Positions 1-10,299 are shown, numbered from the stretch's first letter. The stretch is 64,000 nt of DNA from Cheiracanthium punctorium (GCA_038373885.1 JAWZYV010013273.1:124001-188000), one strand, 5' to 3'. Notes: generated from the sequence alone by a model not told the origin. Numbers and translations are program-made.

Positions 1-72
1 TCTAACCATAAAAATTTTAGAAGAGGAAATAGAAATAAACAATTCAATGACAAACAAAACAAGTTAAACTAG
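1..72 (+). CDS. gag: C-terminal end of Gag (partial)
   Basis: An open frame from base 1 encodes an Arg/Asn/Lys-rich tail ending at TAG 70-72. No CCHC knuckle is visible in this short piece. Basic tails like this sit at the RNA-binding C-terminus of many Gag proteins, and the position just before protease fits. The protease frame overlaps it from base 51 in the -1 frame. The rest of the gene is outside the window. Confidence 0.6.
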   Translation, partial: SNHKNFRRGNRNKQFNDKQNKLN

Positions 73-470
73 CTAGGGGTTCCTCCAGATATAAGGTTTC
101 TACTCGACAAGCAGGATCCCCAACTAATTTAGAAAGTCGAGTAATTGAAAGCAACAATTCAAAAATCTGTGAGAACAAACAAGAAAATAATACTGTAAAC
201 AATTCAATAACTAATGACAACAAAGATACGACATATCATGTAATGTCTAGTAATCAGGATAAATCCCACAATCTTCCTGTAATAAAATTAAAATTTGGAA
301 ATTTTGATGCACATGCATTATTGGATTCAGGTGCCAATTTAAGTTTAATTACACCAGCACTTCTAGAAAAAATAAAAAAGACAACTAAGGTAGAATATAT
401 TTCCAGATCCGTAACAATTAAGACTTTAAATGAACATACCATTCCATATCTTTCGGCAGTGAATAATTAA
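51..470 (+). CDS. pro: Retrotransposon aspartic protease (pro), frame broken at its end
   Basis: The frame is open from base 51 to the stop at 468-470. After about 70 linker residues rich in Asn, Ser and Lys comes a retropepsin core with the catalytic motif LLDSGANLSLI at about 312-345 (Asp-Ser-Gly-Ala). A second strand and a TIPYL segment follow. The usual C-terminal part of the protease (FFVTH..., ILEYDFM) is in the next frame, after a stop at 460-462, so a +1 shift is needed around 460-480. Because that point lies within the protease fold, a one-base mutation is more likely than programmed shifting. In the intact element the product would process Gag-Pol in the particle. Confidence 0.82.
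   Translation, partial: QTKQVKLARGSSRYKVSTRQAGSPTNLESRVIESNNSKICENKQENNTVNNSITNDNKDTTYHVMSSNQDKSHNLPVIKLKFGNFDAHALLDSGANLSLITPALLEKIKKTTKVEYISRSVTIKTLNEHTIPYLSAVNN
63..121 (+). promoter_or_regulatory. Putative -1 programmed ribosomal frameshift signal at the gag/pro junction
   Basis: The heptamer GTTAAAC at 63-69 is in register with the gag frame as G TTA AAC and lies directly before the gag stop TAG (70-72). A -1 slip enters the protease frame at base 69, and that frame stays open to 470. After a 6-nt spacer, bases 76-83 (GGGGTTCC) can pair with 114-121 (GGATCCCC): 7 of 8 pairs, 30-nt loop. Heptamer, spacing and downstream stem match the standard -1 frameshift layout. That the stem forms in RNA is inference. 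Confidence 0.72.
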
Positions 471-3400
471 TAACAAATGGTTTGGTAATCAATTTTTTGT
501 GACACATACTAACTGGAATTCACAGTATAAAATGATACTGGAATACGATTTTATGCAAAGAAATAAAATTGTTATTGATACGCCAGATAAAAGTCTTAGA
601 ATTGGAAATGAAAAATTTGAGTTTGAGGAAACCTCTCCCAGAAAATTAGGTAACAACAGCATTAATACATCGAACTGCAATACAAATACTGTGAGAGTGA
701 CAAATAACACCATCATTCAACCTGAAACATATGAAATTGTAAAATTCACAATACCCGAGATTTTCCAAGAACATGAAAATATTTTGTTTAAACCTTTTCA
801 AAAAAATGAATTAGACATAAGTGATTCTCTTCACTCAGTGTATAACAAAAAATTCATTTTCTCAATTATAGAAAATAATTCAAATAATATAATTCATTGG
901 AGAAAAGGGGAAAAGATAGGCACTGCTGAGATGCTTGATGAAGATGAATATATTCAGCCTCAACATAATGAATTACTACAAATAAACAATTTAAATCTGT
1001 CTGAAATTCAGAAATTAAGAAAAGATGAGCTAAGTAAAGACGACTTTGACATTAATCATTTAAATACTAGAGACAAAAAACAGACCTTAGACATGCTAAT
1101 GCAAAATTATGAAGTTTTTTCTAAATCCTATAAAACTCTAGGTTCGACTAACGCTGTAACTCCAGAATTCAAATTACTGCACAATTTTCCACTACAAACC
1201 AAACCTTACGCTATACCACACTATGCCAAAAAATTTGCGCAAAAAGAAATAGCGGATTTACTCGAAGCTGGAATTATCGAGGAGTCATCTTCAAGTTACA
1301 ATTTTCCCATCATTTTTGTAAAAAAGAAGGCTTCGCCCGACTCTGATCCCAAAAAATCTAAATTTCGCATGGTAGTAGATTATCGATTACTAAATAGCAT
1401 CACCGAAACGTTCAAAATTTGTCTACCTAAGATCAATGATATTCTACACAGTATAGCTGGCAAAAAGTTCTACTCTGGGCTGGATTTAAAATCAACCTTT
1501 TTTCAAATAAATTTAAAACCGGAAGACAGACATAAGCTGGTCTTTTGCTGTGAATTTGGCAATTTCCAGCCCAAAAGATTATTTTTCGGATCAAAAAATA
1601 GCATGTCATACTTCCATACATTAATTTCAAAGTGTATAGGAGATCTTAAAGGTCCAAACATACAATTTTTCTTAGATGATATAATTATTGCTGCCAATTC
1701 CATAGAGGATATGAAAAACTATTTACAGAAAGTTTTTGATCACCTAAAAGAGTTTAATTTAACCTTAGACCCATGCAAAGTACAGATTTGTAAACAGAAA
1801 ATTAAATACCTAGGCTATTCTCTGGATAAGAGCGGGTTTTCACCCTCTGAAGATAACATACATAAAGTCATAAATTTTCCAATACCAAAGAATGTGAAAC
1901 AGGTTCAAACATTTTTAGGAATGCTGAACTATTTTAGAAATCTAATTCCCAACTATGCAGAGATAGCACAACCCATTACTAATTTAACTAAAAAGAGAGT
2001 TCCTTTTGTTTGGTCACAAGAGTGTCAAGAAGCATTTAATAAGCTACAGGATAAAATCTTAAGCAAACCTGTGCTAAAAAACATTGAAGAAAACAAACCA
2101 CTTTATTTAGTAACAGATGCTTCGAAAATTGCTCTGTCAGGGATTTTAATGCAAAAGGATGATGAGGATAATTTACATCCTATTGAATTCTTTTCAAAAC
2201 AGCTAAATCCTGCGGAGTCTCGGTATCCATCTATAAGGAGAGAACTTTATGCCATATTTGCTGCATGCAGGCATTTTCATGAGAAACTCTATGGTAGAAA
2301 TTTCATTCTTCTCACTGATGCTAAGCCCTTAACATATCATATTCAGATGGACAAACAACCAGATATTGTATCAAGGTGGTTAATCTACTTGACACAGTTT
2401 CAGTATACATCAGAGCACATTCCAGGATTAAAAAACCCTGCTGATTATCTTTCGAGAGTGACTACTGAAATATGTCAGGTAAACAATATACTATTTCAGA
2501 GTAATAATAACTTGCATCATGACAACATAAAGATCCAACAGAACAATGATACAGACTTACAAAAAATAATCAAAGAATTAGAAGAAAAGAATAAAAAGAC
2601 TTCTGATAAATATTTTATTGACAAACACAATGGACTACTTATGATAAAAATTAAACCTAAGTCTAAATCAAAACATAACAAAAAGCTAACAAATAAGATT
2701 GTGATTCCAACATCTTTAATAAAAAACTGCATTGAAGTAGCACATACACCTCACTTTGGGATATCAAAAACTTACAACTTTTTAAGATCAAAATATTACT
2801 GGAAAAACATGTTTGTGGATGTTCAAAATTTTTGTCAAAACTGCATAAAGTGTTTACAACATAAACCAAAACAAAATAGAACTATCACACAAAATATTCC
2901 CAAAAAGCACCTAGCACCAGGTGAACTAATAGCACTTGACATTGTGGGAAATCTTCCTCGTTCTCAAGATAATAAAAACTACATTCTAACCATCATTGAC
3001 CATTATTCACGTTATTTAGAGGCTATACCTTTAACGAATACAAAATCTTCTGACATCATTAAAGCATTGAATAACTATTTTTCACGTTTTGGCATACCAA
3101 AAATATTACTTAGTGACAATGGAACTAATTTTACTTCAGATGAATTCGAGACATTTTTAAAGAAATTAAACATCGAACATAGAACAACATCTATATATAA
3201 ACCAAACTCTAATGGATTATTAGAAAAAAGTCATGCTATTCTGAAAAACAGCATAGCAGCATTATCTGATGAAACCGTTAAATGGTCTGAAAGTTTATTA
3301 ATTTTCAAACTTATGTACAACACATCACAACACTCTGTCACTCAATTTACTCCAGCAGAATTATTCTTTGGCAGAAATATCAACAACCCCTTAGACACCT

Positions 3401-3789
3401 ATGACTCACCTAAAATTGCCAATCATTTTGATGAATATATAAAAGAAATTCAGGAAGTTTCAAAAGAAACTAAAAAAATTGTGGGTGATAATGAGGATTC
3501 TTATTTTGCGGCTTCTAGCAGCAATGTCAAAGGGCGTAATATTCCGTGCCTGAATATTGATGATCAAGTTTTTCTTAGAGAGTTTCAGCACCTTGGTGCG
3601 CTTCAAAAGAAATATGATGGACCGTGGATAATTAAAAGAAAATTCAGAAATAATAATTATCTAATAGCTAAAGAGAGTGATCCAGACATCATAAAGAGTG
3701 TACATGTTGACAAATTATTTCTACAAAAGCCTTTGAATCAACATCTAAGAGGTCCTCCAGACGTAGAAGAGTCAGTCGGGGTACATTAA
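463..3789 (+). CDS. pol: Gypsy Pol: protease end, reverse transcriptase, RNase H, integrase
   Basis: The frame is open from 463 (after TGA 460-462) to TAA 3787-3789. Numbering codons from the GTG at 499: RT spans about 225-430 with FRMVVDYR near 289 and the catalytic F-L-D-D at 391-394 (a variant of YxDD). RNase H spans about 533-650 with Asp540 in VTDAS. The integrase zinc finger (H-x2-H ... CQNCIKC) is at about 748-790. The DDE triad is Asp814, Asp873, Glu909, with exactly 35 residues between the last two. A GPY/F-like module (KYDGPWIIKRKF) lies near 1050. The usual PFGL-NAP motif is replaced by FFGSKNSMSYF, and KTAF by HKLVF, so activity is doubtful although the frame is intact for 1,096 codons. 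It copies element RNA and inserts the cDNA. Confidence 0.92.
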   Translation: MINNKWFGNQFFVTHTNWNSQYKMILEYDFMQRNKIVIDTPDKSLRIGNEKFEFEETSPRKLGNNSINTSNCNTNTVRVTNNTIIQPETYEIVKFTIPEIFQEHENILFKPFQKNELDISDSLHSVYNKKFIFSIIENNSNNIIHWRKGEKIGTAEMLDEDEYIQPQHNELLQINNLNLSEIQKLRKDELSKDDFDINHLNTRDKKQTLDMLMQNYEVFSKSYKTLGSTNAVTPEFKLLHNFPLQTKPYAIPHYAKKFAQKEIADLLEAGIIEESSSSYNFPIIFVKKKASPDSDPKKSKFRMVVDYRLLNSITETFKICLPKINDILHSIAGKKFYSGLDLKSTFFQINLKPEDRHKLVFCCEFGNFQPKRLFFGSKNSMSYFHTLISKCIGDLKGPNIQFFLDDIIIAANSIEDMKNYLQKVFDHLKEFNLTLDPCKVQICKQKIKYLGYSLDKSGFSPSEDNIHKVINFPIPKNVKQVQTFLGMLNYFRNLIPNYAEIAQPITNLTKKRVPFVWSQECQEAFNKLQDKILSKPVLKNIEENKPLYLVTDASKIALSGILMQKDDEDNLHPIEFFSKQLNPAESRYPSIRRELYAIFAACRHFHEKLYGRNFILLTDAKPLTYHIQMDKQPDIVSRWLIYLTQFQYTSEHIPGLKNPADYLSRVTTEICQVNNILFQSNNNLHHDNIKIQQNNDTDLQKIIKELEEKNKKTSDKYFIDKHNGLLMIKIKPKSKSKHNKKLTNKIVIPTSLIKNCIEVAHTPHFGISKTYNFLRSKYYWKNMFVDVQNFCQNCIKCLQHKPKQNRTITQNIPKKHLAPGELIALDIVGNLPRSQDNKNYILTIIDHYSRYLEAIPLTNTKSSDIIKALNNYFSRFGIPKILLSDNGTNFTSDEFETFLKKLNIEHRTTSIYKPNSNGLLEKSHAILKNSIAALSDETVKWSESLLIFKLMYNTSQHSVTQFTPAELFFGRNINNPLDTYDSPKIANHFDEYIKEIQEVSKETKKIVGDNEDSYFAASSSNVKGRNIPCLNIDDQVFLREFQHLGALQKKYDGPWIIKRKFRNNNYLIAKESDPDIIKSVHVDKLFLQKPLNQHLRGPPDVEESVGVH

Positions 3790-5641
3790 TGTACAGAAAA
3801 TTGACTACTCACTATTTTAATTTAGTTATAGAATAACTGAGTGCAAAATTTTTTTTTATGTTAGCTTGTTGCAGCAATACACACTATAAGTTGACTTTAC
3901 TGTACTATGTCTCAGCAAAAATAAAAAATAAAATAGGTACCTAATTAACAAAATTTTGCTGAGGGTAATGTTTGGCAGGTCCAAGTTACTTTCATAATAT
4001 AGTTAAAAAAAAAAAAAAGTGTTCATATGCACAACAGCTGTTAAACATTTAAATATTCTTGAGCTCCAATTTTCTATAATAGAATTATTTCGGGGAGAAG
4101 TTAAAGCAATTTAAGTTGCAGTAACTCATATGTTTCTGTAAAACAAAAATGATGTGTAAAATGAAATGTGATTAAAATGAAATGGATCATTCAGTTTTGT
4201 CTGCAATCAAAAAAAAATACTGATACGAGGTATGTTTGTGTTCAGGAAAGTGGTGCAATTGTATATTCGGAGGTAGCCAAAACATCAGTGATTACCTAAT
4301 TTATGCACATGAAGAGCATTTATGTATTAATTGATTTCGTAATATGTACTGTGAACTAATGTGTATATGTATTTTTGAAACAACACAAATAGAAGATGGT
4401 CTTACTACATGTTGGTGTATAAAGTGTGATGTATATTTTTTTTCTTGAACATTCTCATGGACACCAGTGATGACTTTCGGCAACTTTTTATGAAAATTTG
4501 AGTACCTCAAATTTTTGCAGTGGGAGGTATGTCACAAAAATAAATCTTGTGACAAAGCCAGAACTACGCCAGAACTGTTTACCAACACAAAGAAAGGACC
4601 AAAGCAGAGCAAGCGCCGATACACAAGTTAGTAAAACACCGCACCGACCTCCAAAGCAGCAGGTGCCAGAACCAGTTTTGCTTCGCAGCCGGAATGACAA
4701 CAGAAAAGCAACTTCTCTCCGGTTTGCCGTGTTAGCAGCGAGGATATTTTTTGATTTTGTTTCTGGCAACAACGAACTGAGCGGGAAAAACATTTTTCCG
4801 GTGGAATTAATTCACAAAAATTTTTGGCTTGGTGTGTGTGTCTGCGTTCTTGATGATGCCTAAAATTTGAAGTTTTTTGCTTTGGTGAAAAATGAAGTTT
4901 TTGTTTTTAAATTTTGTGTCTAAATGCAGCAGAATATAAATTTGAGAAAGAGAAATTTTTTTACTCTGTATGTTACCATGAGATGAAGAAAATGTATTTG
5001 TGAAGAAAATTGTGTGTGCCATGTGCATGTATTATCTGAAAGCTCCTGATGGAGTTCATCCCTTTTAATCCAGCACAACCGTTTGTAGTTCTGTTTGCAT
5101 AAGTGCTTGGTGTCTTCTTGGTAATTCAGATTAGTGAAAGATGTGGTTTACAAGTGTTTGTGAAAGTACCATGAAAAAAAAAAATGTTTTTTTTCCACGT
5201 GACAACATTTCAAGGTGGTCACATGTGAACGTAATATCCTTTCCAAAGAAGCCTCATCCTTCTCCTGTGTAGCAGGTAGTAAAACTCAAAATATTATGAT
5301 TTGATAAATTTGTTCAATAACCAAACAGCTCCAGAAGGTGTGTAAGATACTTAAGAATTGTGTTGTTTCAAATAGATAGTATTGTGTAACTTAGAAATTT
5401 GATATGCATATCACTTTGTAATGTTTTATTGAATATTTTTTTTAATAAACTTAATCAAGTTAACTTTAAATCGCATTCTTTCTGAGTAATCTTAATAATA
5501 TTTGCATAACTTGAGATGAATTACTGGTGTTAAACGCAATGTACTGTCAGGTAAGATTAAAATATTTTTAATTGAATAATTTTAAATTAATTTATTGTTG
5601 ATTTAAATTTCATACAATATTCCAAAGATTTTTATTACAGC
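3790..5641 (+). other. Non-coding tail of the gypsy element, probably including its 3' LTR
   Basis: No convincing gene. A short stem (CAGCAAAA/TTTTGCTG, about 3913-3972) and a 14-base A run at about 4005-4018 precede TGTTCATATG, a possible LTR start. A poly(A) signal AATAAA is at 5444-5449. The two overlapping frames of 101 and 121 codons at 4488-4863 on opposite strands resemble nothing I know. Without the 5' LTR for comparison, the LTR ends cannot be fixed. Confidence 0.4.
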
Positions 5642-6505
5642 TATGCTGATGATATTGCCATTGTGGCCAGGGGCAAGTTTGGCCCGGTGGTCACTGGCTT
5701 CATTAACTCGGCCTTGAAAGTGGTGGAGAGCTGGTGTTCTGATACTGGGCTTTCTGTCAATCCGCTGAAGACATGTTTAGCTGCTTTTCCTAGTGCTAAG
5801 CACTTCAAGTCTTCTAAGTTTTCCTTTTTTGGACTACCCATTGCATATTCTTCTTCGGTGAAGTTTTTGGGTGTTTACTTTGACTCCCATTTGGGGTGGA
5901 AGAATCACCTTGATTACTGTCTTGCTAAGGCCAAACGAGTCTTTTGGGCTTGTAGAAGTGCTATTGGCAGGACTTGGGGCCTGAGTCCTCGGTCTATTCA
6001 TTGGATCTACACCATGATTGTTCGCCCGATCATTGCGTATGGGTCCATTGTTTGGTGGTCTAGATCTTCCTTAGTTTCATCTAGGAAGGATCTTACCCAT
6101 ATTCAAAGGATGGCGTGTTTGGCTATCACGGGTTGTCTTCGTACAACTCCTACTGCAATCACTGAATTGCTTTTAAACCTTTTGCCTCTGCATTCTTTTA
6201 TTGAGGCTGAGGCCCTGGTCTGCAGAAAGAGGCTTATGGACCTGGGGTACTGGAAGGGTTATTCGCAATACCTTTCATGGGGTGATCTTGATTCATCTAT
6301 GTTGACGCATCCTCTCTGTTGCATGCCTTCTGATAATATGCTTGTCAGGCATGTTTTTGACGAATCTTTTTCCGTTCGTTTCCCCTCTAGTGATGACTGG
6401 CGAAAGCCTCCTATTTATAGTAAGAACAGGTGTAGCGTTTGGTACACTGATGGCTCCAAGCTTGGTAATCGTACTGGAGCTGGAGTTTGCTGTCCGGACA
6501 ATGGC
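5642..6505 (+). pseudogene. Non-LTR retrotransposon ORF2 fragment (RT end and start of RNase H)
   Basis: The frame opens directly at the RT catalytic box (YADDIAIVA, 5642-5668). It continues through the typical LINE RT thumb/linker (GLSVNPLKT, VKFLGVYFD, WKNHLDYC, IVRPIIAYGSIVWW, IQRMACLAITG) into the first RNase H motif (VWYTDGSKLGNRTGAGV, about 6437-6487). The arrangement resembles R1/I/Jockey-type LINEs that carry an RNase H domain. It is truncated at both ends: endonuclease and RT fingers/palm are missing, and RNase H stops after its first Asp. A 3' loss is not explained by normal 5' truncation during retrotransposition, so a later break or insertion is likely. The code is otherwise intact for about 290 codons and more GC-rich than its surroundings, so it is a fairly young fragment. 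Confidence 0.88.
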
Positions 6506-6640
6506 ATTAACTCTTTGAGGCGCAACCCTTTCCCAATGCAGAAAAAAGGGCAGCCGTTGCCATCACTCGACTTAACTACCAGCAAGAGGGCGGACAATTG
6601 AAACGTTCATCGCGTGCCACAGATCTAGAGACCCCTTTTT
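6506..6640 (+). other. Coding-like remnant of unknown element
   Basis: After the LINE homology ends, a different frame (FEAQPFPNAEKRAAVAI..., about 6514-6642) reads to a TGA. It could be the end of another element's polyprotein lying before the LTR at 6711. I do not recognise it. Confidence 0.25.
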
Positions 6641-6710
6641 GACGCAGCTGGCTGTGCCGGGCAAAGCCAGCTGCGTCAAAAAAGGGTCTCTAGATCTGTG
6701 GCACGCGATG
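6608..6710. repeat. 46-bp inverted repeat with 11-nt loop (one mismatch)
   Basis: 6608-6653 and 6665-6710 are reverse complements except for one C/T difference in the homopolymer part. The loop is 6654-6664. The right arm ends exactly one base before the LTR start at 6711. Such near-perfect fold-backs can be real (template switching) or a library/assembly artefact. Confidence 0.93.
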
Positions 6711-7511
6711 TGTTAGGAAAAGTAACTGTAAACCTTACCTTAAAGGTTCCATGACATGTGGCTGTGTTCTCTTTATTATATCTGAATGCTGTATAACTTA
6801 ACTTTAATTATTTGCCTTAAAATCTAAAGGCACAGATAGCTCTTATTTTTATTAATTAAAGTTCTTACTTAAAACTATTCTAATATCAACGCTTCAAACA
6901 AGCACCATAATTGCTGCAAAACGTTTTGCATAATGTGTTTCTGTTTTTGGCCGCTAGAGGCGCTGTACTCCCGACGACTTGCCGCGGAGCTATTTTATCC
7001 TTTTTCTTTTCACGTCACAGGTCCGCAGTCCTTGGTGACGTCGTTGCCTGGCCAATAGTATAAAAGTCCGCCGTTCGCCGCGAGAGAGACAGAGAGAGGA
7101 GGCGAAAAGGGTGATACGACAGATGCGTATGGAAGGACGCTCGAAGCCGGCCATGTGAGATGCTCTGAGCTGAGTCAAACGATTAATCTGGCGAGCCATC
7201 CCGTCGCAGCTTCAAACAAAGCCTTTTTTTGATTATGCCGCTACAAGCTTATCTCAAGGTGATGCTGTTCGATTTGTTGTCCAGAATGTCCGATGCCACA
7301 TAGATGCTGTACCACATCAAATGCCTGTTTTTTTTGTTTCCATTTGTTCATCCTCATCTGTATACCAGCCTTCATGCTTCATTACTTAAATAAAAGAACT
7401 ATCAAGGTAAATGTTTTTGTCATCCTTTACCTGGCAAGCCCTCAATTCATTTTTCTTACTAGCTTTCACTGCTCAAAGTTTTGAAGTATAAAACTCTGCT
7501 AAATCCAGACA
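6711..7511 (+). mobile_element. Copia-type LTR (801 bp)
   Basis: It begins TGTTAGG and ends CCAGACA (TG...CA, with TGT/ACA inverted ends). It contains a CCAAT box (7052-7056), a TATAAAA box (7059-7065) and AATAAA (7389-7394) in U3-R-U5 order. It is followed four bases later by a primer-binding sequence like that of copia. No copia pol is present, so this is a 5' LTR fragment or a solo LTR with a little internal sequence. No target duplication was found. Confidence 0.7.
7036..7065 (+). promoter_or_regulatory. LTR pol II promoter: CRE-like site, CCAAT box, TATA box
   Basis: TGACGTCG (7036-7043) resembles a cAMP-response element. CCAAT is at 7052-7056 and TATAAAA at 7059-7065. An AG-rich GAGAGAGACAGAGAG tract follows at about 7082. 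The CCAAT box sits unusually close to the TATA box, so it may be chance. Confidence 0.6.
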
Positions 7512-7515
7512 TTTC

Positions 7516-7526
7516 GGTTATGGGCC
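7516..7526 (+). other. Primer-binding site complementary to internal initiator tRNA-Met
   Basis: GGTTATGGGCC follows the LTR end. Drosophila copia primes from an internal half of initiator tRNA-Met using a site beginning GGTTATGGGCCC. This 11-base match marks the LTR as Ty1/copia type and fixes its 3' end. Confidence 0.65.
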
Positions 7527-7530
7527 TCTG

Positions 7531-8172
7531 CCATTTAAAAATTATGTGAAGATTATGTTATTAAGTATATGCATGTATTCCTTGATTTTAACTATTTACA
7601 AAAAGATTTTAACGAGCATTAAGAGGGCGGGCCCTGATTAGAAGTTTTTAATTATATAAATCTATCTGAATTGAATGTATCCCTAGATCCCAACGTATTA
7701 AAAGTATTCCAAGTGACCCTGTAAATAAATTACCCAGTCAATTGTAATCAATCAAATTTATCAATTATCAGCCAAATTTTGGCAAAACTTGCCAAGCTCA
7801 GTGACAGTTGTCGAGATTTTGGAGATGGCCTCAATAATGATTGACTATATCCAGGGTCATATCTAATACGTGTGCAGTGCGAGCATGCACGCTGGCGGCC
7901 AATTAAGCTTTTAACTTAAAAATAAATGTGTGTAAGGGGAAAAAAGGGGGCGTTTATTTTCAATCGAACCCAGGGGAAAAAGCATATCCCCACTCCCTAA
8001 GGGGATGTGAAATGACCACACGGCAGACCTAATTCAAATATCTTTTCTTTAGAAAAAAACAAACAAAGGTGGGGGGTGGGGTGGATTCAAGTAGGTGGGA
8101 TTTCACAGAACAACACTGCAAACCTTCGGAATCTTAATTCATAAGGGGCGGCTGAACACTTCTATGGGCTGA
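7531..8172. repeat. Non-coding; degenerate copy of the 54-58 kb repeat family at about 7660-7870
   Basis: 7700-7870 shares blocks such as GACCCTGTAAATAA and ACCCAGTC with the repeat units beginning at 53.9 kb, followed by a degenerate version of their GCCAAATTT/GCCAA segment. Nothing else is recognised up to the hAT target site at 8173. Confidence 0.6.
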
Positions 8173-8180
8173 ACTATGAG

Positions 8181-8948
8181 TAGGCTTGACAGATTTCTGA
8201 AATGTTCAACCGGGACACCGGAATGTCCCCAACATCACAGGTATTCAAGGGTGCATTTACCCGACTTGTGGCTGAATGTGTTTGCACTCTGAAGTGGCAG
8301 ATGGAAAGTACCTTGTTCAAAACCACGTCGTGTCGGCTGACCAAACTGTTCAGTTTTCCGTGGTTTTCTACGAAACTTCATGTAAAAACAGGTTAGGATC
8401 CCTTGGGAAAATTCCCAATGAAGGGCAATCCCCCCCCCCCCCCAAGCCTAGATCCCTCGCACAGATAATTGGCCCGTAACTCCACATTTACATTTTCCCC
8501 CCCAAGAGTACACAACCTTGGTGGGTATTTGGAGTGTTTTAGAGGGTAGTTTATTCTCAATGCTATGAACAAATGATTACTGATTAAGAACCTAAAAATG
8601 CCCTACTGATTAAGAACCTGGGGTATTAATAAATGACACAAGCATATAAATTTAAAAATTTTTATTTTACATGTTTACATGTTAATATTTATAAGTTACT
8701 TAAGTAAGAAGAAACACATTGAATGAAGAATAAAAATTTGAACAATAGTTATTATCAAACCATCACTCTTCTATAGTTTTTGCTTTTATGCAATATAGTG
8801 AAATAAATGACATAAATAATCCTCACAGTTAATTATTTTGAGAACTTTTTGGTCATCTATAATCAAATTTAATTTTTACCGGGACGTGAAGTAAATCGGC
8901 CAGGACACTGGCATTTTGTCTTCAAAACCGGGATGTCTGGCAAGCGTA
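8181..8948. mobile_element. hAT-type non-autonomous element (768 bp)
   Basis: The left end TAGGCTTGACAGA and the right end (reverse complement TACGCTTGCCAGA) are imperfect inverted termini. The flanks ACTATGAG (8173-8180) and ACTATGGG (8949-8956) are an 8-bp target duplication with one difference. No transposase. Contains a C run at 8430-8443 and an 18-bp direct repeat (CTGATTAAGAACCT). Termini resemble the element at 22,549. Confidence 0.75.
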
Positions 8949-8956
8949 ACTATGGG

Positions 8957-10290
8957 TGACATATACTGACATACACGGACAAAGACACTGCTGGACACCC
9001 CCCCACCCCAATACGAAACCTCCCAACGAAATTTTGATTTTTGTCCCAACGAAATTTTGAGTTTTGAAGAATGATATAGTCTTATTCTGCCTGCTATATA
9101 GTCTTATATGTGAAAAATTCTGCCTTTTTTACCACTTGGATTTCCTCCAAAATTTTTGGAACAATGCCGAACACTTGGTTTACGTAAAAAGTTCTTTTTA
9201 AATTTATATATATTTAAACAACAATGCTGTGAAGAAGATCATATTTTTTTGTGTCGCAGCATTGTTCACAGATGAAATAATGCTCCTTTGTTTCGTCTTT
9301 CTAAATAAAATTCCGTATTCAGTTTTAATCTTCCTTTCCATGTAGCTTTTCTGTTTGATAAAATTTGCTTTTTATTGTTTGAGTCTGCAGTTTCGCATTT
9401 CTTGTGGTAATCGTTAATTTCGCTTTTGCATATGCAATATAAGTTCTTGGTGCCAGTCTGTTGGCTTGGTCTCAGATCTCACAGGACTGTAGGCATTTGG
9501 TATGGCATTCGCCAAATTCTGGCATTTCTGCCTTGGTGATATGCTTTTGCATCGTTAATTTCAAAATTTTTCAATTTATTACCGCTACTGGACAGTTTTG
9601 GTGAGTAGCTCATCTTTTACTCGCCAAGTGGTAAAAAGCTGACCGTTTTGATAAAATGTTTCAGACTTCTCCTAAAACAATATTCCTCTGTTAGAGGAGG
9701 TCATTTTGTTTTTATGGGACTCTGGCATGCCGTGTCCTTATGTGGATCAATTAAATATTCGAACCTGTCATTAACAACTTCTTGTAAAGCAATGTACTGA
9801 AAGTAACTTGTTTTATTTTAAAATTATTTTGCTTCTACCTACAATAAAATGTAGCCTTTACAGCAATGAAGTTGTCTCTCTGTTTTTCTCAGACTTCCGC
9901 TGTCACATGGATTTTTAAAACCGCTATACTATGATGAACCGGACAACAGAATATATGCCATTTTGACCATCGACAACTTCACGATAAATGTATCTTATTA
10001 AATTTAAGCTCAAAATGAGCGTCTATTTCAAATTTTGTTTTGAATATTTAAACAAATTATTATGGAATCATTCTGTTTCCATAATTAGAGGGCCCCTAAA
10101 AAAGTTTTGCATGTGGGAGGTCGCACTCTGACATTTGAAGTAGCCACTGCTTATCCTATTCAAAATATAACCAAGTGACAGATATAATTAAATAATACAT
10201 AGCAAATAGTTATATAATATAATTAAAATATTCCTTTACTTAATTATTTTCAAGAACATTCATTCGAGCAAAAAATCCAGAAAAATCTTT
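8957..10290. other. No gene identified
   Basis: AT-rich. On the minus strand, 9240-9560 gives broken coding-like stretches with several stops that I cannot assign. They may be an old transposon protein. No Lis-1 exon was seen here. Confidence 0.4.
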
Positions 10291-10299
10291 GTAGTGCCT

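Larger units (their letters stand above)
1..4020 (+). mobile_element. Ty3/gypsy LTR retrotransposon, 5' truncated by the window edge
   Basis: Order is gag end, aspartic protease, reverse transcriptase, RNase H, zinc-finger integrase with a GPY/F-like C-terminus. Integrase after RNase H is the Ty3/gypsy (Metaviridae) order. No envelope-like frame follows pol. The 5' LTR and most of gag lie left of the window. The 3' boundary is uncertain: an A-run ending near 4018 could be a polypurine tract, with a TG-initial LTR at about 4020, but without the 5' LTR this cannot be confirmed. The element is broken by a one-base frame change inside protease, and several RT motifs are divergent. Confidence 0.88.

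Noticed and set aside
460..480. Protease-to-RT frame change as a second programmed frameshift
   Set aside because: It falls inside the protease fold, has no in-register slippery heptamer, and would need +1 shifting. A one-base mutation is simpler.
4488..4863. Overlapping open frames of 101 (minus) and 121 (plus) codons as possible genes
   Set aside because: Neither shows a recognisable domain or bias. They lie in the probable LTR/UTR of the gypsy element, and overlapping frames on both strands are usual for such sequence.
5629..5642. Splice acceptor (TTTTATTACAG) before the LINE YADD box
   Set aside because: It lies at a LINE truncation point; no donor or upstream RT exon fits, so it is taken as chance.
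9240..9560. Minus-strand coding-like stretch as further Lis-1 exons
   Set aside because: Translations contain stops and do not match the LIS1 coiled coil or WD repeats.
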